64,000 bases of DNA from Photobacterium swingsii (GCF_024346715.1 NZ_AP024853.1:992001-1056000); one strand, 5' to 3'; positions 1 to 10,214 are shown, counted from the stretch's first letter. Program-made: numbers and translations. Notes: a model not told the origin generated them from the letters alone.

Positions 1-148
1 CATCCTGTTCAACCAAGAGTGTGATTGAATTCAGCTTTAAATCTTTGTGTAGTGATGACATTAAGCAATGACACCACCGCTCCATATTCGCTTGTCGAGC
101 AAGCTGTTCAACTAAATCATTTAGCCCAGTCACATCACAGACAGTCAT
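1..148 (-). CDS. Unidentified protein, N-terminal 49 residues only
   Basis: An open frame reads from an ATG at 148 leftward off the window edge. It has a convincing ribosome-binding site (AGGA, eight bases before the ATG). The visible residues start MTVCDVTGLNDLVEQLARQ and look like an amphipathic helix followed by the beginning of an alpha/beta fold. This would suit a GAF-type sensory N-terminus, but that is only an impression from the pattern of hydrophobic residues. It is divergent from rnb. I do not recognise the family, and too little is present to assign a function. Confidence 0.55.
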   Translation of the reverse strand, partial: MTVCDVTGLNDLVEQLARQANMERWCHCLMSSLHKDLKLNSITLLVEQD

Positions 149-578
149 AAATTATCCTAGCGCCAACGTTTACCCCCTCCATGAAAAGCATGTTTAGTCA
201 TAACACTTATATGGCTCATCACTTATTTAGGTAGGTATTATTATTTTTATTTATTTCGGCTTTTACTGCGCTTTGCATTCCCGATTAAATTGCTGCAAAG
301 ACAATTACCTATGCAAAGTATTGCGCTTGCATTTCGCTTGAACTAGTAACTTTTAATTAGTTTGTGAACTCAGCACAGACGCTTTGTTATAAAAACGATT
401 GATACGACATAAATATGTCATTCCAACGCCATATTTTCTTTCATTATCGATAATTCAAACACTCTCTGGTGGCGGGCTTTCAACCTCAATGGAGAATATT
501 CCTCAATCTTCGTTGTTATTTGTGCCATTTACGATAAATCCGTATAGTGTGATGGTTCACATTCTGAGACCAGGTAAA
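149..578. other. Divergent intergenic region upstream of rnb
   Basis: About 430 AT-rich bases separate the leftward gene start at 148 from the rnb start at 579. Promoters for both must lie here, but I could not single out a convincing -35/-10 pair. The rnb frame is open back to an ATG at 399, yet the extra 60 codons match nothing in the RNase II family and are treated as untranslated leader. Confidence 0.5.
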
Positions 579-2588
579 ATGTTTCAAGACAACCCACTAC
601 TAGCCCAGCTAAAGAAGCAAATTCAAGAAACCCTTCCTAAAAAAGAAGGGACGATCAAAGCCACAGATCGCGGTTTTGGCTTTTTAGAACTCGACAACAG
701 TAAAGACAGTATTTTCATCCCGCCGACATACATGAAAAATGTTATGCATGGCGATCGTGTAATTGCAGTTATTCGAACTGAAAAAGAGCGCGAAGTTGCT
801 GAACCACAAGAGCTTGTAGAACAATCGCTAACGCGTTTTATCGGCCGTGTTAAATTGATTCGTAGTCGTTTGCATGTCATGCCGGATCACCCGCAACTAA
901 AAGATGCAATTAAAGCGCGTGCAATCAAAGGGCTGAATCCAGAAAGCCTAAAAGAAGGCGATTGGGTTGTTGCCAACCTGAACAATCACCCGCTTGATAC
1001 CACTAAAGATGCTAAGAACAAGGCATTTTCTTGTGTAGTGAAAGAGAAAATCACAGACAGCGGTGATAAAATTGCACCTTGGTGGGTAACGCTTGCTCGT
1101 CATAACCTACCAAATGCAGAGCCTGCGCCACAAGAAAGCTGGTCAATGCTCGATGAAGGCCTTGAGCGTCAAGACCTTACTCATGTTCCTTTCATTACCA
1201 TTGATGGCGAATCAACCAAAGATATGGATGATGCGCTATACACGGAACAGAAAGAAGACGGCAGCTTCGACATTACCATCGCGATTGCCGATCCAACGTC
1301 TTACATTGAAGTGGGTAACGACATGGATAAAGAGGCCCGCGAACGTGGCTTCACTATCTATCTACCTGGTCGTAACATTCCAATGCTACCACGCGAACTA
1401 AGTGATGAACTTTGTTCACTAATGGAAAACGAAAAGCGACCAGCTATTTGTTGTCGCGTAAACGTAAGCAAAGATGGCGTGATCAGTGATGACATCACTT
1501 TCTTTGCAGCATGGATCCAGTCTCAAGCCCGCCTTGCCTACGATAATATCTCTGATCTGATCGAGAATGGCGAATGTGAAGGCTTTGCCCCAAATGACAT
1601 TATCCGTCAGCAAATCGATGTTCTACACGCATTTGCTAATGCACGCAGTGACTGGCGCGCAAACAATGCGGTCGTATTCCCAGATCGCCCAGATTACCGC
1701 TTCGAACTTAGCGAAGACAATGATGTCATCGCTATTCATACTGACCCTCGCCGTACTGCTAACCGCATGGTTGAAGAGGCAATGATCACTGCTAATATTT
1801 GTGCGGGTCGTGTGCTTCGCGATAAATTTGGTTTAGGTGTATTCAATACTCACGCAGGTTTCAACCCTGAGAAAATTGACACTGCGATGGATTTCCTGAC
1901 CAAAGCAGAAGCGCCATTTACTAAAGAAGAAATTGAAACCTTATCTGGTTTCAGTGCTCTTCGTCGTTGGCTAAATGAACAAGACACCACGTACTTGGAC
2001 AACCGCCTCCGTAAATTCCAAGCATACAGTGAAGTAGGCAACCTACCTGCACCTCACTATGCAATGGGCTTAGATGTTTACGCAACTTGGACATCACCTA
2101 TCCGTAAATACGGTGACATGATTAACCACCGCCTACTAAAAGCTGTCATTACAGGTAACGAAGCAAGCCAGAAACCGGACGACACTGTGGGTGATGAAAT
2201 CGCCGCGCACCGTCGTTTCCACCGCATGGCAGAACGCGATGTATCTGATTGGTTATACGTGCGCCTATTGTCAAACGCAGTAAAAGAAGAAACCGTCTTT
2301 ACAGGCGAAATTTTTGATATTAACCGTGCAGGCATGCGTGTTCGCCTAATCGAAAATGGTGCAGCGGCATTTATCCCTGGTTCATTAATTGTTGATAACA
2401 AAGAGCGCATCGAATGTAGCGGTGAACTTGGCGTCGTCAATATTGATAAAGTACGCGAATATCAACTGGGTGATAGCTTTGAAGTTAAACTGACTGAAGT
2501 GCGTACTGCAACACGTCAACTTGTCGCGCGCCCTGTACAGCAATTCCCAGCACCTAAAGCTGAGGTCAGCGTAGAAGAAAAAGCATAA
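579..2588 (+). CDS. rnb: Exoribonuclease II
   Basis: RNase II degrades single-stranded RNA processively 3' to 5' in the cytoplasm. The protein has 669 residues against about 644 in E. coli, and it aligns from the first residue ([14 protein letters not shown]) to the end. Order of domains: cold-shock-like RNA-binding domains (about 20-180), the RNB catalytic domain (about 195-560), and an S1 domain at the C-terminus. The metal-binding acidic residues are in [14 protein letters not shown] (D209, D215, D217, D218), matching D201/D207/D209/D210 of E. coli. The nearby [15 protein letters not shown] segment is typical. The start was chosen by homology; AGG lies five bases upstream. The frame is open for 60 codons before it. 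The gene appears monocistronic, with a terminator right behind it. Confidence 0.95.
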   Translation: MFQDNPLLAQLKKQIQETLPKKEGTIKATDRGFGFLELDNSKDSIFIPPTYMKNVMHGDRVIAVIRTEKEREVAEPQELVEQSLTRFIGRVKLIRSRLHVMPDHPQLKDAIKARAIKGLNPESLKEGDWVVANLNNHPLDTTKDAKNKAFSCVVKEKITDSGDKIAPWWVTLARHNLPNAEPAPQESWSMLDEGLERQDLTHVPFITIDGESTKDMDDALYTEQKEDGSFDITIAIADPTSYIEVGNDMDKEARERGFTIYLPGRNIPMLPRELSDELCSLMENEKRPAICCRVNVSKDGVISDDITFFAAWIQSQARLAYDNISDLIENGECEGFAPNDIIRQQIDVLHAFANARSDWRANNAVVFPDRPDYRFELSEDNDVIAIHTDPRRTANRMVEEAMITANICAGRVLRDKFGLGVFNTHAGFNPEKIDTAMDFLTKAEAPFTKEEIETLSGFSALRRWLNEQDTTYLDNRLRKFQAYSEVGNLPAPHYAMGLDVYATWTSPIRKYGDMINHRLLKAVITGNEASQKPDDTVGDEIAAHRRFHRMAERDVSDWLYVRLLSNAVKEETVFTGEIFDINRAGMRVRLIENGAAAFIPGSLIVDNKERIECSGELGVVNIDKVREYQLGDSFEVKLTEVRTATRQLVARPVQQFPAPKAEVSVEEKA

Positions 2589-2604
2589 TCTTCCACTGCT
2601 ATGG

Positions 2605-2633
2605 AAAAAAGCCGACATCATGTCGGCTTTTTT
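2605..2633 (+). terminator. Rho-independent terminator of rnb
   Basis: AAGCCGACA pairs with TGTCGGCTT around a short loop, followed by a run of T. It begins 17 bases after the rnb stop codon. Confidence 0.9.
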
Positions 2634-2826
2634 GTACCCTACCATCAATTCCCACAACAAAACAATGTGACCCTTGATGTAATTGTACTCAATGACACTC
2701 CTCATACAGAATATTCACCAAGGCTATTACATCGATTAAATTTGTCTTCATACCTAGGGATTATCTCGTCTATCGCCTGTTTTACTGTTACCCTTATCAA
2801 AAAATAAATAAGAGTAAATATCAGCC

Positions 2827-3369
2827 ATGTCAAACGTTGCTCAAGTTGTACAACAATGGTTAGAAGATGTCGTAATCGGCCTAAATCTGTGTCCGTTTGC
2901 TGCCAAACCCAACCGAAATAAACAAATCAAAATTCATGTTAGTGAGCACAACGATGAGGCTGCACTGCTAGAAGATATCTACCAAGAACTCCGCCATCTT
3001 GATGAGACACCCGCAACGGAATTAGAGACAACCTTGGTTGTTGCACCTAATATGTTGGCTGATTTTGATGACTACAACCAATTCCTTGATCTCGTCGAAG
3101 GCTTAGTCACACAGTTAAATAAACAAGGGATTTATCAGATCGCGAGTTTCCACCCTGACTATCAGTTCTATGGGACGGAAGCTGATGATGCTGAAAACCT
3201 AACGAACCGTTCTCCTTACCCTATCTTCCACCTTATTCGAGAAGAAAGCATGGAAAAGGTGTTAAAGCATTACCCGGACCCAGAAGGCATTCCTGAGCGC
3301 AATATTGAGTGCGTCGAAAATCTAACAGCAGAGCAAAAAAGACACTTATTTCCATACCTCATCAAGTAA
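2827..3369 (+). CDS. DUF1415 family protein
   Basis: A soluble protein of 180 residues with no signal peptide or membrane segment. The N-terminal pattern WLEDVVIGLNLCPFA, the middle segment QIASFHPDYQFYGT and the segment NRSPYPIFHLIREES are the conserved blocks of the DUF1415 family, widespread in gammaproteobacteria and without known biochemical function. The conserved Cys in NLCPFA and the His/Asp in FHPDY could be functional residues, but this is inference. The start codon follows a weak purine stretch (AATAAGAGTAAATATCAGCC). It stands alone, with its own promoter region in the 190 bases behind the rnb terminator. Confidence 0.85.
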   Translation: MSNVAQVVQQWLEDVVIGLNLCPFAAKPNRNKQIKIHVSEHNDEAALLEDIYQELRHLDETPATELETTLVVAPNMLADFDDYNQFLDLVEGLVTQLNKQGIYQIASFHPDYQFYGTEADDAENLTNRSPYPIFHLIREESMEKVLKHYPDPEGIPERNIECVENLTAEQKRHLFPYLIK

Positions 3370-3395
3370 GTTCACAGCCTGCCGATAAATCACTC

Positions 3396-3456
3396 ATGAG
3401 GTCACATACCTCATTAATGCCTAAATATTATTTAGGGTGGTTGAATGTCAACCACC
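3396..3456. repeat. Three consecutive short hairpins
   Basis: Three inverted repeats lie end to end: ATGAGGT/ACCTCAT at 3396-3414, CCTAAATA/TATTTAGG at 3420-3436, and GGTGGTTGA/TCAACCACC at 3436-3456. None is followed by a clear T run, so a normal intrinsic terminator is doubtful. They may end the DUF1415 transcript or structure the leader of the next gene. Confidence 0.55.
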
Positions 3457-3574
3457 TACTTTACAGCACACCTGGGAATGCCGAATAACCCGTTACGATT
3501 GGAATCACGAGTAACCACAATGCAAAAAGGAAGATTATGAATTTGAGAAGTACCCGTTAAGGGAAAGCGATTAC

Positions 3575-4816
3575 ATGTTGCCACTATCATTTAATGTATT
3601 TAGAAGCGCAGGATTTCGATTTGGACTACCAGTTTTTTTAGCACTGAGTACCCTTTTCCTGCTTGAGTTCGCGCAATATACGCTTATTACGTACCAGTCG
3701 CTGCTATTCACGCTTCCTTATGTCTTGTTCGCATTAGTTATTTTACTAAGCCAACCTTTTAACCAAGGCCGAACAGGATTAACCGCACTCTTAATGGGTG
3801 TGGCGTATTACGTCATTCAGAATTACTTACAAGCACCGCTTTCTAATAACGACACTAAGCTCGTATATGTGTTGCTCTCTGCACTCTTACCATTGAATTT
3901 GCTACAAATACACATACTGCCCGATAAGCGGCTACATTCACGGTTTGGCGGCTATTACTTACTCTTCATTGTAATGCAAATTGCATGGTCAGCCTTAGTG
4001 GTTAACCACTTTAGTCACAGCGATTTAAGCTGGCTATGGGACAGTTACCTTTTTACTATCCCCACTTTTTCACCTATGCCTATCGTGCTCTTTCTATTTT
4101 CAATAGCCATCACTTTAAGCAGCGCTTCAACCATACTGAAGCGTAACCTAGGCTCAGATCAAACAGTATTCGTTAGTCTATTATTTTCATGTATGACGTT
4201 TGTACTGTTTCAGTTTAGCTTTATATCAAGCACAGCGTTTTCTATTGCAGCCTTGATCTTATTACTCAATCTCGTTACCTGTAGCCATGAATTAGCGTTT
4301 GTAGACCAGTTAACAGGTATACCGGGACGACGTGCATTAGAGACGGAATTAAAACACCTAGGCCGCACCTATACCCTCGCCATGTTGGATGTCGATCACT
4401 TTAAGAAATTCAACGATACCTATGGCCATAAAACAGGTGACGATGTGCTTAAACTCGTCGCACAAATTATGAGACAGACCAAAGGGGGCGCCCAAATTTT
4501 CCGTTACGGTGGTGAAGAATTCACCATTATGTATAAGGGAAAAGAAGCCAATGAATGCAAAGCATTTTTAGATGAACTCCGTCAAGCAATAGCTGATTAT
4601 GACTTAGTGATCCGCGATCATGCGACGCGCCCCGAGAATGCCAAAAAAGGTGAGAAAATGCGGAAAAAAGAAGAAAAAGCCAACTCAACCAATGTCACAG
4701 TGAGTATTGGTGTAGCAGACAGTTTTCCCGATCATAACCCTGACAATGTCCTAAAAGCAGCCGACCAAGCATTATACAAAGCGAAGCAGAAAGGTCGGAA
4801 CCGCGTCATACTCTAA
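3575..4816 (+). CDS. Membrane diguanylate cyclase (GGDEF)
   Basis: Predicted to make c-di-GMP from two GTP at the inner membrane. The first 235 or so residues hold about seven or eight hydrophobic helices. A GGDEF domain follows from about residue 245, with the substrate-binding block LAMLDVDHFKKFNDTYGH and the active-site loop FRYGGEEFTIMY, which is an intact GGEEF. There is no RxxD inhibitory I-site before GGEEF (KGGA occupies that place), so product inhibition through that site is not expected. A lysine/glutamate-rich insertion (around ENAKKGEKMRKKEEKANS) lies between the active site and the SIGVA strand. A purine-rich site (AAGGGAAAG) precedes the start. A small hairpin (AAGGCA/TGCCTT) follows the stop, without a T run. 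The ligand of the membrane part is unknown. Confidence 0.9.
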   Translation: MLPLSFNVFRSAGFRFGLPVFLALSTLFLLEFAQYTLITYQSLLFTLPYVLFALVILLSQPFNQGRTGLTALLMGVAYYVIQNYLQAPLSNNDTKLVYVLLSALLPLNLLQIHILPDKRLHSRFGGYYLLFIVMQIAWSALVVNHFSHSDLSWLWDSYLFTIPTFSPMPIVLFLFSIAITLSSASTILKRNLGSDQTVFVSLLFSCMTFVLFQFSFISSTAFSIAALILLLNLVTCSHELAFVDQLTGIPGRRALETELKHLGRTYTLAMLDVDHFKKFNDTYGHKTGDDVLKLVAQIMRQTKGGAQIFRYGGEEFTIMYKGKEANECKAFLDELRQAIADYDLVIRDHATRPENAKKGEKMRKKEEKANSTNVTVSIGVADSFPDHNPDNVLKAADQALYKAKQKGRNRVIL

Positions 4817-5050
4817 TCAGAAAGGCAAGGGAGTGCCTTCATAAAGCATTAACCACTCAAGTTTCTTAGCCTGCTTCCACTGTCTTAAACTGCCTTATTT
4901 TTAAGCAGCAAAACACAACCAACATCCCTTCATACCAACACGATAAACATGGCTGACCGATACCGCAATTAATCACACTTTACTGCTAGTAAATTGCATT
5001 TACTCGCCACATACTGCGTGTTTTGTTTATTGTAGTTCGAGATTTTACGG

Positions 5051-5656
5051 ATGAAAAAGCTACTTCTTATCTCCCTTTTTGCAGCCCCAACTTTCGCATC
5101 AAGCAACATCAACGACAATTTCAGCGCTATTGGTTTTGGCTACAAGCATACACGTTATGCAACCGAAGCGATGACGCCTTACTATAACGATAAATATCAC
5201 AATGACGAGTGGAAAAACCTTGGTGGTTTTTACCTTGATCTGAAAGCTGAACTTTTCTCTGGTGTGTATTTTGAAGGCTATGCAGATGCTACTACACGGT
5301 TTAGCGCTGATATCGACCAATGGCAGGCTGGTGTAGGCTTTGCTCCTTACCGCAGTCCATTTCTTAGCGTTCCTATGAGCTGTGGTGTGGTTAACTACAG
5401 TGCATCTCGTGACAACACAACCAGTCACTCAGAACTTGCACCCTACTGCCAGGTAAGTATACGCACACAAATTGCCAACCATTGGAATTTGAGTGTTGAT
5501 GTACAACATCAGATGCTTGAGCAATCACGCCAAAGTATCGCTTTTGATAATACCTTTCAGTTTGGCCGTGTCTTTGGCTTAGTCGCGGGTCTTGAGCTAG
5601 CCAATCGCCATAAAACAGAAATTGGCTACAAGTTCGGCATGCAATTTTCTTTCTAA
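5051..5656 (+). CDS. Predicted small outer-membrane beta-barrel protein
   Basis: The 201-residue protein begins with a clear Sec signal peptide (MKKLLLISLFAAPTFASS). The mature part alternates polar and hydrophobic residues, is rich in Tyr, Phe and Gly, and ends in ...KFGMQFSF with a terminal Phe, the usual outer-membrane insertion signature. Two Cys (in PMSCGVV and APYCQVS) could form a disulfide between neighbouring strands. The size suits an eight-stranded barrel. I do not recognise a named family. It stands alone, followed by a hairpin at 5689. Confidence 0.65.
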   Translation: MKKLLLISLFAAPTFASSNINDNFSAIGFGYKHTRYATEAMTPYYNDKYHNDEWKNLGGFYLDLKAELFSGVYFEGYADATTRFSADIDQWQAGVGFAPYRSPFLSVPMSCGVVNYSASRDNTTSHSELAPYCQVSIRTQIANHWNLSVDVQHQMLEQSRQSIAFDNTFQFGRVFGLVAGLELANRHKTEIGYKFGMQFSF

Positions 5657-5688
5657 TTTAAAGAGAAAGTGAAAGAACACCCATAAAA

Positions 5689-5712
5689 AAACCCGATGAA
5701 AACATCGGGTTT
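5689..5712. terminator. Strong hairpin, better as a leftward terminator
   Basis: AAACCCGATG and CATCGGGTTT enclose an AAAA loop. Read on the plus strand it ends the outer-membrane protein gene but has only TTT in the stem. Read on the minus strand it is followed by seven T, the form expected of an efficient terminator. No minus-strand gene ends here, because malG already has its own terminator at 6207. Confidence 0.75.
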
Positions 5713-6206
5713 CGGTTACCAATAAAACCTATCTTGTCTTAGTTACTAAGTCAGCATAGGTCCAGCTATGCAGCAACGCCAATATAAAGGTAAGTACGGT
5801 ATCTTAACAGATCGGCGACCAAACCATTGTTAAGCCCTATACTTGGGAGTGGCTTTCCTCTAAGTGAAAAAGGTCGGCCTTATTATTATTCGAATCATAT
5901 GCAACTATGCTAACCAGTCATTAATTTATAAAATCAATGGTTTAGCAGAGCAGAACAAATACTATCTAAGAATTATAGTAGCAGTCTAATCGACCAGATA
6001 AAACAAAATAATTCATATTAACAGGTAGTTTTATCATCACTTAGTTAGTGACTTCTACGTCGTATAAGTTCCCCGAAAACGAATAAATAAATTGGCTTTT
6101 TCATGTATTATATACGTATGAGTGATACTTGTTATTTTCAGTATTGATATAAGACAAGCAGCGAATAACAGCAAGTTACATGACCCCTTCGTGGCGCTGA
6201 CATAAA
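5713..6206. other. Gene-free stretch, possible minus-strand small RNA
   Basis: About 490 bases with no credible reading frame lie between two hairpins that both carry T runs on the minus strand. A transcript starting anywhere between about 5950 and 5800 on the minus strand would end at the hairpin at 5712-5689. I could not match it to a known RNA family and see only weak -10-like sequences. Confidence 0.3.
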
Positions 6207-6230
6207 AAAACCCGCCTGATGGCGGGTTTT
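6207..6230 (-). terminator. Terminator of the malEFG operon
   Basis: On the minus strand AAAACCCGCC, loop ATCA, GGCGGGTTTTTTT follows the malG stop by about 20 bases. Confidence 0.9.
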
Positions 6231-6250
6231 GTGTATTGCAACTTACTAAT

Positions 6251-7141
6251 TTAACCTTTTACGCCACCAGCCGTTAGGCCACCAACAAGGAATTTCTGGG
6301 CTAATAAGAACACAATTGTAATTGGCAATGCAGACAGTACCGCTGCAGCCGCAAAATCACCCCATAAGTAGTTTTGAGGGTACAAGTATTGCTGCATACC
6401 TACCGCAAGAGTATAAGAGCCTACATCGCGAAGAAGTAGTGACGCGACTGGCACCTCGGTGACCGCAGCGATGAAGGATAGAATAAACACTACCGCAAGG
6501 ATTGGCACAGACAATGGCAGTAGTACCATGCGGAATGCTTGCCATGGTGTTGCCCCATCCAGAGCCGCAGCTTCTTCCAATGAACCATCAATCGATTCAA
6601 AGTAGCCCTTAATTGTCCACACATGCAGTGCTATACCACCCATGTAGGCAAATACTACCCCACCGTGCGTGTTCATACCGAGGAATGGCACATATGCGCC
6701 TAGACGGTCAAACAATGCGTACAGAGCTACAAGCGCCAGTACCGCTGGGAACATTTGGAAAATCAACATTGCGCGAAGAATCGTTGCTTTACCGACAAAC
6801 TTCATACGAGCAAAGGCATAAGCACAGGTTGTTGATAGTGTCACGATACCAATCGCGGTTAAGCCCGCCACTTTCACTGAGTTCCACAACCAAGTTAGTA
6901 CTGGGAACGGAGGTGGTGTCACGCTACCATCTGCATTTTCTACCGCAATGCCCAATGCCAGTTTCCAGTGCTCCAATGATGGGTTACTTGGAATTAACTC
7001 GCCTGATGCATAGTTACCTTCACGGAAAGAAATCGCGATAACCATCAATAGTGGGAACATCATAATACCAAGGAAGATCCACATACCAATGTGAGTCGCC
7101 CACAGTCTGTATTTTAATGATTTAGGTTGAACCATAGCCAT
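6251..7141 (-). CDS. malG: Maltose/maltodextrin ABC permease MalG
   Basis: Inner-membrane subunit of the MalFGK2 importer. The 296 residues begin [13 protein letters not shown] and end TAGGVKG, as in E. coli MalG, with six membrane helices. The EAA loop that docks on MalK is present ([20 protein letters not shown]). The start is fixed by homology; AAGGG lies about nine bases upstream, just behind the malF stop. It is the last gene of malE-malF-malG and is followed by a terminator. Confidence 0.96.
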   Translation of the reverse strand: MAMVQPKSLKYRLWATHIGMWIFLGIMMFPLLMVIAISFREGNYASGELIPSNPSLEHWKLALGIAVENADGSVTPPPFPVLTWLWNSVKVAGLTAIGIVTLSTTCAYAFARMKFVGKATILRAMLIFQMFPAVLALVALYALFDRLGAYVPFLGMNTHGGVVFAYMGGIALHVWTIKGYFESIDGSLEEAAALDGATPWQAFRMVLLPLSVPILAVVFILSFIAAVTEVPVASLLLRDVGSYTLAVGMQQYLYPQNYLWGDFAAAAVLSALPITIVFLLAQKFLVGGLTAGGVKG

Positions 7142-7153
7142 GTTCTGTATCCC

Positions 7154-8743
7154 TTACTCAGATTCAAGCTTAGTGAATTTCATGTTCAGTAGTGACAGGC
7201 CACCCACCAATAGGAAGATGATCGTTGCAATAGCACCTGCCAGACCAAAGTCTTGACCGCCTGCACCTTCAAATGCGATACGGTAGGTGTAACTAACAAG
7301 TAAATCGGTATGACCAGCAGGTACACTGGTGCCTATCATATCTGGTGCACCATTGGTCAATAACTGAATCAGTACAAAGTTGTTAAAGTTAAACGCAAAG
7401 CTCGCAATCAATAGTGGAATCATTGGTTTAACAAGCAGTGGCATTGTAATGTTGAAGAAGTTATCAATTGGGCCTGCACCGTCCATCGCTGATGCTTCGT
7501 ACAAATCTTCCGGAATGGCTTTTAATAGACCCATTGCAAGAATCATCATGTACGGGTAACCCAACCAAGTGTTCACTATGATAATCATAGTTTTGGCTAA
7601 GAATGGGTCAGTAAACCATGCAGGGCTTAAGCCAAATAGCCCTTCTAATACTTGGTTGATCTCACCGAAGCTTTGGTTGAACAAACCTTTGAATATCAAA
7701 ATAGAGATAAAAGCTGGCACCGCATAAGGCAGAATCAAGAGCACACGGTAAACACCACGGCCTTTTAGCGCTTCCCAAGAAACAATTTGAGCCAGAACCA
7801 CACCCACAGCGAGTGTGAGCACAACAGTCAGTGCAGAGAACACAACTGTCCAAACAAAGATTTTTAAGAATGGACCTTGAATACCAGGATCAGTGAAGAT
7901 ACGGGTAAAGTTGTCCATACCAATGTTAACAATAAAACCAGGTGACAGTGGCTCACCGACAAACTCACCATTAGCATCAACTTGTTGATAATGACCAATA
8001 TCCCAATTCGGTTTTAGTGTGATGCTTTCACGTTGGTTAACCAGTGTTTCGCCATCATCTTGCAACAGATAAAGTGGGGTAATTTCAGCAAAAGTACGTA
8101 GGCCAGACATTTTAAGTTCTGTGCCTTCTGTTGTTGCTAATGTAATTTCGGACAATGCTGCACGGTTACCAATAACCGTTTTAAGCGGTGCTTTTTTACC
8201 TTGTGGTGCTTCACTACGCGTTAATAGCACGTCGTCTTCTGGCAACTGTGCAAGATCAATATTACTTGTCACATACCACTGTTCACCATCTTGTACCGCA
8301 ATACTGTATTTACCATCTTGCTCATACATGGTGAACTTGTAGCTGTCACCACTTTGGAAACTTTGTTGAAGCAATACACTCTGTGCGCGATCAAAAGTCA
8401 GCTGATTAGCACCACTGTAGTTAGTGAACGCTAACCCTATGGTATAAAGCAGTGGGAAAATAATAAATAGGATCATCCCTGCCACACCCGGGAAAATATA
8501 ACGGTGGGCATAGGTTTCTTTACGTGCAAAAACGTACACGCCAAGCGCAGTAATAAAGAGCGTTAATAACGCGAAGGCATATTCGCTGCGAGCATACATA
8601 AGAATCGTGGCGTAGCCGTTAATTAGGCTGACTAATCCTAGCGTGGCCCACTTCAGCCATTTCTTATGATCAAGGCTAGTTTTTTTTGAATTTTCCATAT
8701 CGGAATCGTCTATCGCCATGTCGGCAGTTTGATGAGACTGCAT
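7154..8743 (-). CDS. malF: Maltose/maltodextrin ABC permease MalF
   Basis: Inner-membrane partner of MalG; it carries the sugar-binding site within the membrane. The protein has 529 residues (514 in E. coli). It has a short cytoplasmic N-terminus, two N-terminal helices, a third helix (YIFPGVAGMILFIIFPLLY), the large periplasmic P2 domain typical of enterobacterial-type MalF (about residues 125-275), then the conserved permease helices. The EAA loop is DLYEASAMDGAGPIDNFFNI. GAGGATCACTA precedes the ATG. It lies 60 bases after malE, separated by a hairpin at 8768-8791, and 12 bases before malG. Confidence 0.96.
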   Translation of the reverse strand: MQSHQTADMAIDDSDMENSKKTSLDHKKWLKWATLGLVSLINGYATILMYARSEYAFALLTLFITALGVYVFARKETYAHRYIFPGVAGMILFIIFPLLYTIGLAFTNYSGANQLTFDRAQSVLLQQSFQSGDSYKFTMYEQDGKYSIAVQDGEQWYVTSNIDLAQLPEDDVLLTRSEAPQGKKAPLKTVIGNRAALSEITLATTEGTELKMSGLRTFAEITPLYLLQDDGETLVNQRESITLKPNWDIGHYQQVDANGEFVGEPLSPGFIVNIGMDNFTRIFTDPGIQGPFLKIFVWTVVFSALTVVLTLAVGVVLAQIVSWEALKGRGVYRVLLILPYAVPAFISILIFKGLFNQSFGEINQVLEGLFGLSPAWFTDPFLAKTMIIIVNTWLGYPYMMILAMGLLKAIPEDLYEASAMDGAGPIDNFFNITMPLLVKPMIPLLIASFAFNFNNFVLIQLLTNGAPDMIGTSVPAGHTDLLVSYTYRIAFEGAGGQDFGLAGAIATIIFLLVGGLSLLNMKFTKLESE

Positions 8744-8767
8744 TAGTGATCCTCACAGTGCTTCTTT

Positions 8768-8791
8768 CGAGGGGAAGCATGCCTCCCCTCG
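8768..8791 (-). repeat. Hairpin between malE and malF
   Basis: CGAGGGGA and TCCCCTCG form an eight-base stem around AGCATGCC, which itself contains the palindrome GCATGC. It sits in the 60-base malE-malF gap. In E. coli, REP elements at the same place protect upstream malE mRNA and raise MalE above MalF; the position here suggests the same role. Confidence 0.75.
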
Positions 8792-8803
8792 GGATGGGTA
8801 GTG

Positions 8804-9985
8804 TTACTTGGTAATACGTTCTGCAACAGTGTTTAGTGCGTCATCAACAGATTGACGACCTGTTACTACGTTACCGATAGCCGCTTTTTCTGCGTACCAG
8901 AATGCTGACATTTGAGGAATGTTAGGCATGATCTCACCATTCATCGCATTATCCATTGTCGCTGCAATGCGTGTATCTTCGCTTAGCTCAGATTGGAAAG
9001 ATTTCAACGCAACAGCGCCTAGTGGCGTATCATCGTTAACTTTACGTAGACCATCGTTAGTCAGTAGGTAGTTTTCAATAAACTCAACAGCTAAGTCTTG
9101 GTTAGGTGACGCTGTGCTGATACCAGCTGTTAGTACACCAACAAAAGGTTTAGAAGGGTTACCATTAAGTTTTGGCAGCACTGCAACACCATAATCGATG
9201 CCAGCTTTATCAATGTTGCCCCAAGACCAAGGACCATTGATTGTCATTGCTACTTCGCCTTTGTTGAAACCAGACTCAGCAATTGAGTAGTCAACATCAG
9301 GTGCAATCACACCACCATCAACCAATTTTTTCACGAAGGTCATCGCGCGTTTTGCGCCGTCGTTGTTTACGCCCACATCTTTTGCATCATAGCCGTTAGC
9401 GGTAAATTTGAATGCGTAACCGCCGTCAGCTGCAAGTACTGGCCATGTGAAGAAGGGTTCTTGTAGGTTCCACATGATGGCTTTCTTACCATCCTTTTGT
9501 AGTTCCTTATCGAGTGCTGCCATTTCTTCCCAGTTTTTAGGTGGCGTCTTGATCAAAGCTTTGTTGTAAATAAGAGAAAGTGCTTCTACTGCAACAGGGT
9601 AACCAACATACTGACCGTTGTAAGACACAGCATCCCAAGTGAAGTCAACAAACTGCTTCTTAAACTCAGCCGATGGTTTTACTTCAGCTAGAAGACCCGC
9701 TTGTGCGTAACCACCAAAGCGATCATGTGCCCAGAAAATGATGTCTGGACCATCGCCAGTAGATGCTTGTTGTGGGAACTTCTCTTCTAGTTTATCAGGA
9801 TGAGAAACAGTCACTTTAATACCTGTGTCTGCTTCAAACTGCTTACCTACTTCAGCTAAACCGTTGTAGCCCTTGTCGCCATTGATCCAGATGGTCAATT
9901 GACCTTCTTCAATTGCTGCATGTGCGCTGATTGAACCAAGAGCAGCTAGGGTACAAAGCGCTACAGTACTGAGGACTTTCTTCAT
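8804..9985 (-). CDS. malE: Periplasmic maltose/maltodextrin-binding protein
   Basis: Delivers maltodextrins to MalFGK2 from the periplasm. The product has 393 residues with a Sec signal peptide ([23 protein letters not shown], cleaved near AHA-AIEEG). The mature start [20 protein letters not shown] and the ligand-site regions ([37 protein letters not shown]) follow E. coli MalE closely. An ATG at 9994 is in frame, but the Shine-Dalgarno GAAGGA sits directly against it and is spaced correctly only for 9985. It is the first gene of the operon, divergent from malK across a 600-base control region. Confidence 0.96.
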   Translation of the reverse strand: MKKVLSTVALCTLAALGSISAHAAIEEGQLTIWINGDKGYNGLAEVGKQFEADTGIKVTVSHPDKLEEKFPQQASTGDGPDIIFWAHDRFGGYAQAGLLAEVKPSAEFKKQFVDFTWDAVSYNGQYVGYPVAVEALSLIYNKALIKTPPKNWEEMAALDKELQKDGKKAIMWNLQEPFFTWPVLAADGGYAFKFTANGYDAKDVGVNNDGAKRAMTFVKKLVDGGVIAPDVDYSIAESGFNKGEVAMTINGPWSWGNIDKAGIDYGVAVLPKLNGNPSKPFVGVLTAGISTASPNQDLAVEFIENYLLTNDGLRKVNDDTPLGAVALKSFQSELSEDTRIAATMDNAMNGEIMPNIPQMSAFWYAEKAAIGNVVTGRQSVDDALNTVAERITK

Positions 9986-10176
9986 TTTTAACATCCTTCG
10001 TGATTGTTATATTTGTGGGTATGGCATACCGCTCACACCGCAATTTCAGTCTTAATCATCCATTACTGGCGAGCAAGTCACATCCTCCTGTCTACTACGC
10101 CCCCGAATGCAATAAATCAAAAGCGTGATCACGGTCGACATGACTCCGTGACGGGGATCTAATAACCTCTATATTT

Positions 10177-10192
10177 TGTGATAGAAAGCACA
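10177..10192. promoter_or_regulatory. CRP-like site
   Basis: TGTGATAGAAAGCACA matches the consensus TGTGA-N6-TCACA at nine of the ten fixed positions. It stands between malE and malK, where CRP-cAMP and MalT act together in enterobacteria. Confidence 0.65.
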
Positions 10193-10214
10193 TGTTATTG
10201 GGGTATAAAAAAAA

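Noticed and set aside
399..578. In-frame 60-codon extension upstream of rnb
   Set aside because: The RNase II family begins at [10 protein letters not shown] (579); the extra residues show no family likeness and no ribosome site supports 399.
2601..2807. 68-codon frame after rnb
   Set aside because: It runs through the rnb terminator hairpin, has no ribosome site and no recognisable features.
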